A DNA stretch of 33,699 bases. It comes from Oscillospiraceae bacterium. GTDB taxonomy: Bacteria > Bacillota > Clostridia > Oscillospirales > Ruminococcaceae. The stretch is from positions 1 through 33,699 of the forward strand of contig SVNC01000019.1 of NCBI GenBank assembly GCA_015067025.1, given 5' to 3'. Both the position numbers and the translations under genes were made by a program. Each line of letters opens with the position of its first letter. The first letter of the stretch is position 1. The notes below the pieces were generated by a model. The model made no database searches and was not told the DNA's origin. It saw only the letters and a list, made by a program, of their open reading frames with translations. Below, in pieces: positions 14,702 through 22,314 of this stretch.

Positions 14702-15721
14702 TTATTCTTCCTCTTCCGATTCTTCGGGGACGTAATAATAGTCATAGTCCGAATCGTATATATCAAAGCCTAAATCAAAAAGCTTCTTTGTGTCTGCATA
14801 TCTGTTTGGAACGTAGTTGTCAAAGGTGAGGGTAAGTATCTTTGTACCGCCCATCTCGGCAAGACCTATAAAGCAAAAGCCTGCTTCGTCGGTAAAGCCT
14901 GTTTTGAGTCCGTAGACGTTATAGGGGATCGTATCATCTTCCAGCAGCTTGTTGCCGTTTGTCCAGCTGAGCCAGTTTCCGTGTTCATCATAGACAAGAG
15001 GCTCAGGCTCTTTTGTGATATTGCATATCGTTTCACTGCCTGCTGAGGCTATAGCAATCTTCAGCATATCTCTTGCCGTGGTATAATGGTTATCGTCGTG
15101 ATAACCGTCGGGCACTACAAAGTTCGAATTCTCCGCACCGATATATTTTGCATAATCGGTCATAAGCAGTCCGAAATACTCTGCCGCCTCCGTATCGGAA
15201 AGATGGTCGCCATATACCTTTCTTGCCACGTTTACGGCAATTACGTAAGCGGCGTCGTTGCCTGAGGGGGCAAGCATTGCCGTTAAAATTCCTTCTCTGT
15301 CGATATATGTACCCTCGTAAAGCCACGCCATGCTCGAATCCGGTTCTACAAGCTCTATTTCACTACCCACGTAGTAGATATAATCAGCGGACGTATAGTT
15401 TATAGCTGTGAGAGCCGTCAGTAGCTTTGTAAGACTCGCAGGGTATACTTTATCATCTGCGTTTTTTTCATAAACGATCTTTTCATTTGTAACGTCATAG
15501 CATATTGCCGCTTTGCATTTTACAAAATTATCATCAATAGCCGGTTCTTTTACCGACGGTGCTGTAGTTGTCGGCGGAGTGGTGGTAACGGGAGCGGTAG
15601 TAACAGGAACACTGCTTTCCGCTTCACTCATTGTAAGGTCCACTTTACCGCAAGCGGATAATAACATCACTGATGACAATGCAAATGCTGATATTCTGAA
15701 TATAGCAGAGGTTTTTCTCAT
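14702..15721 (-). CDS. D-alanyl-D-alanine carboxypeptidase, lipoprotein form (peptidase S11)
   Basis: The 339-aa penicillin-binding protein trims the terminal D-Ala from peptidoglycan stem peptides outside the membrane. Active-site motifs are SLTK (Ser96, Lys99), SGN in MLAPSGNDAA, and KTG in GLKTGFTDEAG. A signal peptide ends in lipobox LSAC (Cys24), followed by a Thr/Pro linker (about 40-58). The protein ends in an acidic EESEEEE tail and lacks the C-terminal beta domain and amphipathic anchor typical of PBP5/DacA, so lipidation probably replaces that anchor. Its ATG overlaps the upstream stop by one base (TAATG) with GGAGG just before, indicating coupled translation. Confidence 0.9.
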   Translation of the reverse strand: MRKTSAIFRISAFALSSVMLLSACGKVDLTMSEAESSVPVTTAPVTTTPPTTTAPSVKEPAIDDNFVKCKAAICYDVTNEKIVYEKNADDKVYPASLTKLLTALTAINYTSADYIYYVGSEIELVEPDSSMAWLYEGTYIDREGILTAMLAPSGNDAAYVIAVNVARKVYGDHLSDTEAAEYFGLLMTDYAKYIGAENSNFVVPDGYHDDNHYTTARDMLKIAIASAGSETICNITKEPEPLVYDEHGNWLSWTNGNKLLEDDTIPYNVYGLKTGFTDEAGFCFIGLAEMGGTKILTLTFDNYVPNRYADTKKLFDLGFDIYDSDYDYYYVPEESEEEE

Positions 15722-16263
15722 TATTCCTCCGATGACTGGGGCTTTTCTTCTATCTTGACCTTTGTTTCAGCCTTTACCTTTCTGGGCAGAGCCTGAAGAA
15801 TAAGACCTATCATACGCTCGTTAGGGGTAAAAAGTACCATCGTCATACCGTGTGTCTTGTGCTTTGCAATAATATAGTAGATGCCTGTGCCTGTGTTGTC
15901 GGTTGCAACAACGGTAGCATTTACGTTTGCACCCTGTGAACCATCATAAACACCGAACTCTTCTACTGTATTGAATTTAATTGTGATAAGACGGTTTCTT
16001 TTTCTCTTGCCTGTAATTTTATCAAAGTCAAAATCGTCGTTTGTCAGTATGTATTCATATTCGTAATTCATACCCGTTAAGATCCATACAAGACCGAAAA
16101 GTATACCTACCGCTAAAAACAGAAGTATTGAAAGTCCTGTTGCAAGAGCGAAATACATTGATACGGAGGATAATGCAAGTCCTCCCACGGTAAGCGCTAT
16201 TCTCTTTGCCCAGTCTGCACCTGAAACCTCTCTTCTTATAAGCTGTTCACCAAAAATATCCAC
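15721..16263 (-). CDS. DUF6106-like membrane protein
   Basis: From a GTG at 16263 the protein is 180 aa and begins with DIFGEQLIRRE. AAAGGA lies 10 nt before the GTG. An in-frame ATG at 16317 sits on the promoter -10 and upstream of the predicted transcription start, so it is unlikely. Two adjacent hydrophobic segments (about 25-60) precede a soluble, beta-rich cytoplasmic domain with YEYEYILTNDDFDFDKI and TVEEFGVYDGS, followed by a Lys/Glu-rich tail. I associate it with clostridial DUF6106 proteins; the function is unknown. It leads the operon with the carboxypeptidase and tsaD. Confidence 0.7.
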   Translation of the reverse strand: MDIFGEQLIRREVSGADWAKRIALTVGGLALSSVSMYFALATGLSILLFLAVGILFGLVWILTGMNYEYEYILTNDDFDFDKITGKRKRNRLITIKFNTVEEFGVYDGSQGANVNATVVATDNTGTGIYYIIAKHKTHGMTMVLFTPNERMIGLILQALPRKVKAETKVKIEEKPQSSEE

Positions 16264-16305
16264 GATAAAAAATTCCTTTCTTTTGTCTTTAAAAATATAT
16301 AATTT

Positions 16306-16334
16306 ATTGTACCACATTTTACGGCTGATTTCAA
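16306..16334 (-). promoter_or_regulatory. Promoter of the DUF6106-dac-tsaD operon
   Basis: TTGAAA (16329-16334) and TACAAT (16306-16311) are 17 bp apart on the minus strand. The predicted start near 16299 supports the GTG at 16263. Confidence 0.7.
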
Positions 16335-16391
16335 GCGGAAATATTTATATAAGGCTTTTTTCAGCTTTCTTTCACATAAATTAATACTGCG

Positions 16392-16420
16392 TTTACAAAA
16401 CTCACTTTCTGTGATAAAAT
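16392..16420 (+). promoter_or_regulatory. Promoter of the ECF sigma/anti-sigma operon
   Basis: TTTACA (16392-16397) and TAAAAT (16415-16420, extended -10 TGA before it) have a 17-bp spacer. The leader is about 90 nt and contains a perfect 10-bp palindrome GTCATATGAC at 16457-16466, a possible operator. Confidence 0.65.
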
Positions 16421-16516
16421 AATTGTAGTAAATGGAAATTTTTTTAATTTATACGTGTCATATGACGTTGCCCGATTGTATTATATATGAAAGACGTAAA
16501 AAGGAGGATGGTAATT

Positions 16517-17002
16517 ATGAGCTCTAACTTACCTTCCGACAGCTTCAAGGCTCTGTATGAGCGTCATTTCGATATGGTGTATAAGATCTGCTTTATGTAT
16601 CTCAAAAATAAAGCGGATACCGAGGACGCAGTACATAACACCTTTTTAAAGCTGCTTGAAACCGAAAAAACCTTTCAGAATGCCGAGCACGAAAAGGCAT
16701 GGCTTATCCGTGTCAGCTCAAACGTCTGTAAGAATATGATAAGCCACTGGAGCAGAAAAGCTTCTCTCATTGAAGAAAACGAGAATATTTCTGTCAGCGA
16801 CTATCACGATGAAACGCTGATGGCGGTATGCTCTCTTCCCGATAATCTTAAAACGGTGGTATATCTTTATTATTACGAAGGCTATGACAGTATACAGATA
16901 GGAAAAATGCTGCATATCACAAGCTCAGCAGTAAGAAACAGATTAAAAAGAGCTAAAGAAATGCTTAAAAGTATCCTTACAGATAAGGAGGATAACAAAT
17001 GA
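16517..17002 (+). CDS. ECF-type RNA polymerase sigma factor
   Basis: The 161-aa protein from the ATG at 16517 has only sigma regions 2 and 4, as in extracytoplasmic-function sigma factors. Region 2 includes FKALYERHFDMVYKICFMYL, DTEDAVHNTFLKLL and EKAWLIRVSSNVCKNM. Region 4 includes LKTVVYLYYYEGYDSIQIG and SSAVRNRLKRAKEML, the helix-turn-helix for the -35 box. AAGGAGG is 9 nt before this ATG and touches the alternative ATG at 16508, so the inner start is preferred. The stop overlaps the next start (ATGA), so the downstream membrane protein is presumably its translationally coupled anti-sigma factor. Confidence 0.92.
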   Translation: MSSNLPSDSFKALYERHFDMVYKICFMYLKNKADTEDAVHNTFLKLLETEKTFQNAEHEKAWLIRVSSNVCKNMISHWSRKASLIEENENISVSDYHDETLMAVCSLPDNLKTVVYLYYYEGYDSIQIGKMLHITSSAVRNRLKRAKEMLKSILTDKEDNK

Positions 17003-18603
17003 TAAAAAAAAGTATTGATAAGATAACGGCAACGGAAAAGCAGAAAAAAGACATATACGAGCGTATCTGTGCCGATTATGAAAAAAGTGAAAAGACAGAA
17101 AAGAAAACAAAAAACAATTTTTTAAAGTATGGTGCTATGGCGGCGGCAACGGTTCTCGCTCTCGGTGCGGTGGCTGCGGTGGTATCTATTATTATCAATA
17201 TGCAGGGTGTTCCTGTAACACATCCGGAAAGTATTTCAGGTACAGCCAGCAGCCACATTCATAGTGAAGATAAACCCTGCGATTGCATCCCGTCAGATAT
17301 CCCTCCCCATAACAAATATGCCGATATAGAGGTTGACACCAAGCCTATACTTGTGACATGGTTTGATATTGACGAAAACACACCGCAGATGGAACTCTTT
17401 AAAAACCTTTACGGTATACCGGAAAATAAGCCTGCAGGATATGAAGATACCCCTGATGATAACGTTTTTGCGATAATGAAGGTAAATTATTCCGACAGAT
17501 ATTACGAACTTACAAAGCTTGTATCCTCAGGTAAGTCGCCTGATATAATGCCCTTTGAATTGAGCATGTATCCTTACACTATAATAAACGAGCATTTTGA
17601 AAGCATAGACGAACTTTTCGATTTCAGCTACGAAGAATGGGAGCTTCATAACGAGCTTTCCGACCAGCTTATGTGGAAAGGTAAAACCTACGTTCCGGTT
17701 ATATCGGTTAATCCTTATCAGGTGCTATGGTACAGAAAATCAGTTGTAGAGGATTATGGGCTTGCTGATCCTTTTACATTATACAGGGAAGGTAAATGGG
17801 ATTGGACTGCTTTCTTTGATATGTCAGAACAGTTTGTAAAAAACGGTGAGAATGTATATGCTATTGATGGATACGGAACATATATCGGCGACGCCTTTGC
17901 GTTATCCACGGGTAAAAGCTTTTTCAGTCTGAATAACGGGGTGTATACAAGCAATCTTTATGATGCGGATTTAGAAAATGCAATGGATATACTGATGAAA
18001 AAGCTTAATAATAAGGAAAATCAGCTCAGATACCCTTCGGATATCGTAAGCAACTACAATCCCAACAGAAGATCGTGGACAAACGGAAATACACTTTTCT
18101 TTGCTGATGGTTACTACAGATATGAAGAAGACTGGCAGAAGTATATGGATATGTTCGACTGGGATGAAGATGAAATACAGTTTGTACCTTTTCCTAAAGC
18201 TGACGGAAAAGAAACCTACTATCAGCAGATTGATATAAATTCTTATATGTTATGCAAGGGCTCTTCTAATCAGAATGCATATAAGGCGTGGATATGTGCT
18301 AATCTGTTGGTTGAAAATGATATAGACGCACGTTACTATATAGATAATAAAAAAATAGCCGAATACAAATGGACGTGGGAACTGCTTGACAGAGTAAGGG
18401 AAGTAAACGATACTGATAATATAAAACCTGTAATCAGTGTTAAAGGCACTATACAAAAAGCTACCTCGCCCGATGTCGGATTCTACGATCCGGTTATTGA
18501 AAATCTTACAAAAAAGCCGTTTTTCGGCACAAGCAGTTTTACTGCAGTAAGAGATGAAAATTCTGATTTTATTAAGCTGTGGGTGGATAAAATAAACGAA
18601 TAA
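16999..18603 (+). CDS. Putative transmembrane anti-sigma factor with extracellular solute-binding-protein-like domain
   Basis: The 534-aa protein has a short charged cytoplasmic segment (1-43). This contains ITATEKQKKDIYERI, similar to the N-termini of clostridial ECF anti-sigma factors. One transmembrane helix (about 44-67) and a His/Cys-bearing linker with PCDC follow. The remaining roughly 425 residues resemble family 1 extracellular solute-binding proteins of sugar ABC transporters: LVTWFD, SPDIMPFELSMYPY, VLWYRKSVVEDYGLADPF, REGKWDWTAFFDMSEQF and a late aromatic-rich region. No signal-peptidase or lipobox site is seen, so it should stay membrane-bound with the domain outside. The gene overlaps the sigma gene by 4 nt. 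I infer that ligand binding outside changes sigma release inside. No transporter genes are nearby. Confidence 0.78.
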   Translation: MIKKSIDKITATEKQKKDIYERICADYEKSEKTEKKTKNNFLKYGAMAAATVLALGAVAAVVSIIINMQGVPVTHPESISGTASSHIHSEDKPCDCIPSDIPPHNKYADIEVDTKPILVTWFDIDENTPQMELFKNLYGIPENKPAGYEDTPDDNVFAIMKVNYSDRYYELTKLVSSGKSPDIMPFELSMYPYTIINEHFESIDELFDFSYEEWELHNELSDQLMWKGKTYVPVISVNPYQVLWYRKSVVEDYGLADPFTLYREGKWDWTAFFDMSEQFVKNGENVYAIDGYGTYIGDAFALSTGKSFFSLNNGVYTSNLYDADLENAMDILMKKLNNKENQLRYPSDIVSNYNPNRRSWTNGNTLFFADGYYRYEEDWQKYMDMFDWDEDEIQFVPFPKADGKETYYQQIDINSYMLCKGSSNQNAYKAWICANLLVENDIDARYYIDNKKIAEYKWTWELLDRVREVNDTDNIKPVISVKGTIQKATSPDVGFYDPVIENLTKKPFFGTSSFTAVRDENSDFIKLWVDKINE

Positions 18604-18613
18604 AAATATGTTT

Positions 18614-18657
18614 ATGCCTGTGAAAGGTGGTTCAACTTTCACAGGCATTTATTTTTG
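18614..18657 (+). terminator. Terminator of the sigma/anti-sigma operon
   Basis: An 11-bp stem GCCTGTGAAAG / CTTTCACAGGC (18616-18646) is followed by ATTTATTTTTG. Confidence 0.85.
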
Positions 18658-18729
18658 TATAAAACAAAATTTCATAGCAATAATAAAAGATATAAAAGGA
18701 AATTTTAATTCTACACTTTTCCAAAGCTC

Positions 18730-18791
18730 TTTACAAAATAACCGATTTGTGATAAAATAGAATTACTGACATATACCACTTTCATCAGTAA
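18730..18791 (+). promoter_or_regulatory. Promoter and leader inverted repeat of rubrerythrin
   Basis: TTTACA (18730-18735) and TAAAAT (18753-18758) are 17 bp apart, with extended -10 TGA. Just downstream TTACTGA (18763-18769) and TCAGTAA (18785-18791) form a 7-bp inverted repeat around the predicted start, possibly an operator or leader hairpin. It does not match the PerR box. Confidence 0.6.
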
Positions 18792-18841
18792 CAAAGAGCC
18801 TATGCTCAAAAATATAAATTCACCGAAAGGAAGAAATCATT

Positions 18842-19378
18842 ATGAACAAATATGCAGGTACACAGACCGAAAAGAACCTTTTAGCTGCTTTTGCAGGCGA
18901 ATCTCAGGCAAGAAACAAGTACACCTACTTTGCATCAAAGGCAAAGAAGGAAGGTTTTGAGCAGATCGCAGCACTCTTTTTAAAGACAGCTGAAAACGAA
19001 AAGGAACACGCTAAGCTCTGGTTCAAGGAGCTTGAAGGTATCGGCTCTACAGCTGAAAATTTAGCAGCAGCAGCTGACGGTGAAAACTACGAATGGACAG
19101 ATATGTACGAAGAATTTGCAAAGACAGCTGAAGCAGAAGGCTTTAAGGCTCTGGCAGTAAAGTTCCGTCTCGTAGCGGCAATCGAAAAGCGCCACGAAGA
19201 ACGCTATCGTGCATTATTAAAGAACGTAGAAACAGCTCAGGTATTTGAAAAGAGCGAAGTAAAGGTATGGGAATGCAGAAACTGCGGTCACATCGTAGTT
19301 GGCACAAAGGCTCCCGAAGTATGTCCCACTTGTGCACACCCCAAGAGCTATTTCGAAATAAGCGAAGAAAACTATTAA
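18842..19378 (+). CDS. rbr: Rubrerythrin
   Basis: The 178-aa protein reduces hydrogen peroxide in anaerobes using a non-haem diiron site and rubredoxin-type iron. The ferritin-like domain has ligands Glu20, Glu53, His56 ([10 protein letters not shown]), the AEAEGF Glu, and Glu115/His118 ([10 protein letters not shown]). The C-terminal rubredoxin module has CRNC (145-148) and CPTC (161-164). Length and order match classical rubrerythrin. A GAAAGGAAG site precedes the ATG and the gene has its own promoter. Together with cotJC it is the oxidative-stress component of the window. Confidence 0.96.
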   Translation: MNKYAGTQTEKNLLAAFAGESQARNKYTYFASKAKKEGFEQIAALFLKTAENEKEHAKLWFKELEGIGSTAENLAAAADGENYEWTDMYEEFAKTAEAEGFKALAVKFRLVAAIEKRHEERYRALLKNVETAQVFEKSEVKVWECRNCGHIVVGTKAPEVCPTCAHPKSYFEISEENY

Positions 19379-19478
19379 TATGTGCCGTCTTTGTCGGCTT
19401 CTGTCTTTTAAAGTTTTGCTATATAAAACGTATAGTAAAATGACAGGAGGTAAAATGGCATAATATTAAATGAAACTA

Positions 19479-19504
19479 ATCCCGCTGTCTTTTGACAGCG
19501 GGAT
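19479..19504. terminator. Shared terminator of rubrerythrin and the sortase operon
   Basis: A perfect 11-bp stem ATCCCGCTGTC / GACAGCGGGAT with a TTTT loop lies between the convergent genes. The plus side continues TTAACTTTTATTT and the minus side TAGTTTCATTT. Confidence 0.75.
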
Positions 19505-19511
19505 TTAACTT

Positions 19512-21143
19512 TTATTTAATTTCTGTACCGGGGAAATAGTGATAAAGTATCCGGTCATATTTCCAGCCCATATCCTGTGCCGCAATATGTGCGCCGAACT
19601 GGGAGAAACCTACTCCGTGACCGCTACCGTAGATATAGAAAATAAGCTCATCTGAACTTTCATCATAGCCCACGGTAAAAGCAGGAGATACTATCGCAAA
19701 GTCAAGCACCTGTTCTCTTATAACTCTGCCCGTTATCTTTTTACCATTACCGTAGGTGGTCTTTCCGCCTACTGCAACAGAAGTTACCCAGCCGTATTCC
19801 GTACTTTCAAGGGTGTCCTTTATAGAGAACCAATTGGCAGGAGAACCTTTAAGTTCTATACCAAGAACGTCCTTTACTCTCTGCTTTATGTAAGAGCTGT
19901 CAAATCTTGCACCCACCTTTTTAAAGGTGTCGTAATTCATTTCCCAGGAGCTGTCCACGCTTACAAGATAAGGGTAATGTACTCCCCATACGTCGTAGGA
20001 CGAATTGGTATATCCCGGCGTTGCCGCTGTAAAGGTGGACTGTATCATTTCGCCGTTATAATATACTGCCAGTCCTAAAACTGCATCGACGCACTTTTCC
20101 ACTCTTGATCTGTTATAATTGTAGGAAACAAGATGGATAGGCGGTATCGTGCCGTAGATATTCTTCTTTCTGAGGTAGGTATAATCACATATTGCCTGAG
20201 CTTTTATTGCCTCCTCTGCATACCAGTCAGAGATCTCGGCAACTACCGCTTCAATAATGATTTCTCTTGCAGAGCCAACTACGTAAAGATAGGTATAATC
20301 GGGGTTATTGAAATCCCAGGTGTGAGTAACGACAAATTTTCCGTTTTCCACAGTTACCTGCTGATACTGGTCATAACCTATAAGCGTGTCATCATCAGCC
20401 ATCGCCATAAGCTCACTCATAGTGCAGGCAAAGTATTCTTCCGTATCCGCATTGAATACGTAAACCTGATCGCTACCTGCATCTACGCCGCCGTTGTTGT
20501 CATCGGATGGCGGAGGAGTAGTTTCAGGAGGTGTTGTGGTTGTCACGATCTCACTTTCAGATAAATAATCCTCATGGATAAAGCTACCGTCAGAGAGCTT
20601 ATAATAGCCGGTATCAGTCTTTGCTACAACGGTCACCTTATCATTTACGCTGTATGCCTTTACCGTTTCAGCACCAAGGAGTGCTTTTTTTCTGCTATAG
20701 CAGTTTTCATTTACGTATCTCACGCCATTTACAGGAGTTTCGTTCCATTCGGGAGCGGGAGTAACTTCCGTTTCAGGCGGAGGGGTTGTGGTGGTAGTTG
20801 TCGTAACAGTTTCGGGAGGTGGCGTTGTTATAACAGGATCAGTCTGACTTTCAGGCGGTCTTATTACGTTGTCCTCTGTCGTTGTCTCGGGAGGTGTCGT
20901 TATCTCTACCGTGGTTTCGGGTATATAATCTTCAAAACTCGGCTTATAGACGTTCTGTAGTTTTATCGTAGAGGAGGAGGGTGTTTCTACCGTTACAGGC
21001 GTTGTAACTGTCGGTATATCAACAGATACGGAAAATTCGTTATTCGCTTCTACAGTTACAGTCTGCACTATACCAAAAAGGAAAATATATACACAGCCTA
21101 TAAACAGAGCCAGTGCTATTTTCCATACTGACGCCTTTCGCAT
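19512..21143 (-). CDS. Secreted SpoIID/LytB-domain protein with Thr/Pro-rich linkers
   Basis: From the ATG at 21143 (AAGGAGGGG upstream) the 543-aa protein has an N-terminal signal or anchor helix (about 8-30). A Thr/Pro/Glu-rich linker (about 45-135) and a small SH3-like segment (GYYKLSDGSFIHEDYL) follow, then a second Thr/Pro linker, then a SpoIID/LytB domain. That domain has AVVAEISDWYAEEAIKAQA with the probable catalytic Glu, the PGYTNSSYDVWG segment, and GSGHGVGFSQFGAHIAA. SpoIID enzymes are lytic transglycosylases acting on peptidoglycan without stem peptides. The linkers suggest a wall-spanning surface protein rather than the sporulation SpoIID itself. It is the last gene of the sortase series, 34 bp from its neighbour. 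Confidence 0.85.
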   Translation of the reverse strand: MRKASVWKIALALFIGCVYIFLFGIVQTVTVEANNEFSVSVDIPTVTTPVTVETPSSSTIKLQNVYKPSFEDYIPETTVEITTPPETTTEDNVIRPPESQTDPVITTPPPETVTTTTTTTPPPETEVTPAPEWNETPVNGVRYVNENCYSRKKALLGAETVKAYSVNDKVTVVAKTDTGYYKLSDGSFIHEDYLSESEIVTTTTPPETTPPPSDDNNGGVDAGSDQVYVFNADTEEYFACTMSELMAMADDDTLIGYDQYQQVTVENGKFVVTHTWDFNNPDYTYLYVVGSAREIIIEAVVAEISDWYAEEAIKAQAICDYTYLRKKNIYGTIPPIHLVSYNYNRSRVEKCVDAVLGLAVYYNGEMIQSTFTAATPGYTNSSYDVWGVHYPYLVSVDSSWEMNYDTFKKVGARFDSSYIKQRVKDVLGIELKGSPANWFSIKDTLESTEYGWVTSVAVGGKTTYGNGKKITGRVIREQVLDFAIVSPAFTVGYDESSDELIFYIYGSGHGVGFSQFGAHIAAQDMGWKYDRILYHYFPGTEIK

Positions 21144-21177
21144 AATTTCCCCTCCTTTCATTTTTTCTCTTTATTCA

Positions 21178-22266
21178 TTACTCGGGCCAGTCGAGAAAGG
21201 TCTCATCCTTCTCATAGCCTTCGATCCACGCAGGATCCCAGTATCTGCCTTCCCACTTTGCACCATAGAACCAGTTGTCACGATATACCTCGCAGTATTT
21301 CGGATCGGGATTGCGTACAAATTTACTAAGCTCTTCTTCTGTAAAGACAGAGCTTTCGCCGTCTCTTACCTTTCTTGCAACTACTACGATTCTCATATCG
21401 TAAAGCATACTTTCAAATTCGCAGGTGGATAAAGTCAGGAATTCGTCACCGTACTTTATATCAACACCTGTAAAGAAATCACTTCTGTCAAGGCATTCTG
21501 CCGCAAATTCATTAAACTGTGCCTTGCTCTTAAAGTTTATCATTGAAGGATAATTGAACACGTCACCGTAATTATCGGTCGTGTTTAATATCATCACGGA
21601 GAATATCTTGTACTTTGCCTTTTCAAAAAGGGTGTTGAACTCGATAACGGGATGTCCCTTTAAAAATTCAAGGCTCTTGTCAAGGTCTATTCTTCTGTAT
21701 TCCGTAACGTCGGTAAAATAGTTTTCTGTACGGAGATTGTGTCCGTAAAGGATCGTATTTGCAGACATATTTTCCGTTGCACTGAAAACATTCTCGTGGT
21801 CTGCAAAGATAGTGCCGTTCTTGTTGTAATTGCCCTTGAAGTCAGCGTAAAGATATTCATCGTTATCCCTACCCTGAACTACGGGATAATTTATATTGGT
21901 GTCCTTTATTGTGATCCAGCCCACAAAGTCAGGGTTTTCACCATAGAAGGTAGCATACTCAACGTTTATCGCCTTTTCGGGAAGAGCTTCAATTTCTTCC
22001 TTGGTGGGTTCTTTATTGTAAAGCTCTAAGATGTTGTTATTGTATTCCTGTCTGTCACGCTGAGGCTTGAAGATATAGGTATCGGCAATTATAACTACAG
22101 CCACGCATAAAGCGATAATAGACACGATAAAAACTATCTTTCTTATAATCTCGCCTACACTGTCACCTTTCCAGGGTATAAGTCCCTGAGCTATAGCTAG
22201 AAAAGGGTTCTGCTTTTTCTTCTTTTTCTTCTTTGTAGATACCATCACAGACTTATAATCGGGCAT
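21178..22266 (-). CDS. Class B sortase (fourth of four)
   Basis: The 362-aa transpeptidase has a Lys-rich cytoplasmic tail (11-19), the juxtamembrane motif IPWKGDSVGEIIRK (30-43) and one transmembrane helix (about 44-64). A class B sortase domain follows, with catalytic His176 (YGHN), Cys282 (LSTC) and Arg292 (DMRIVVVARK). The long insert before the active-site Cys, with DRSDFF and YGDE, is class-B-like. A C-terminal extension ends in WFYGAKWEGRYWDPAWIEGY. Sortases join surface proteins to the wall or each other through a C-terminal sorting signal; no substrate is evident in the window. AAGGAT is about 12 nt before the ATG; a second Met at residue 8 is possible. Confidence 0.9.
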   Translation of the reverse strand: MPDYKSVMVSTKKKKKKKQNPFLAIAQGLIPWKGDSVGEIIRKIVFIVSIIALCVAVVIIADTYIFKPQRDRQEYNNNILELYNKEPTKEEIEALPEKAINVEYATFYGENPDFVGWITIKDTNINYPVVQGRDNDEYLYADFKGNYNKNGTIFADHENVFSATENMSANTILYGHNLRTENYFTDVTEYRRIDLDKSLEFLKGHPVIEFNTLFEKAKYKIFSVMILNTTDNYGDVFNYPSMINFKSKAQFNEFAAECLDRSDFFTGVDIKYGDEFLTLSTCEFESMLYDMRIVVVARKVRDGESSVFTEEELSKFVRNPDPKYCEVYRDNWFYGAKWEGRYWDPAWIEGYEKDETFLDWPE

Positions 22267-22314
22267 TTTTATGTACCATCCTTTATATCATATTACTTAA
22301 TACTCAAATTCTAC

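Noticed and set aside
18763-18791. PerR operator at the rubrerythrin promoter
   Set aside because: The inverted repeat TTACTGA/TCAGTAA with a 15-bp gap does not fit the compact PerR consensus.
19469-19511. Twelve-codon reading frame over the terminator after rubrerythrin
   Set aside because: It reads through a perfect terminator hairpin and its ATG lies about 20 nt from the nearest ribosome site; chance is more likely.
20133-20960. Plus-strand reading frames opposite the SpoIID-domain gene
   Set aside because: They are Cys/Tyr/Arg-rich shadows of the Thr/Pro-coding strand and lack ribosome sites.
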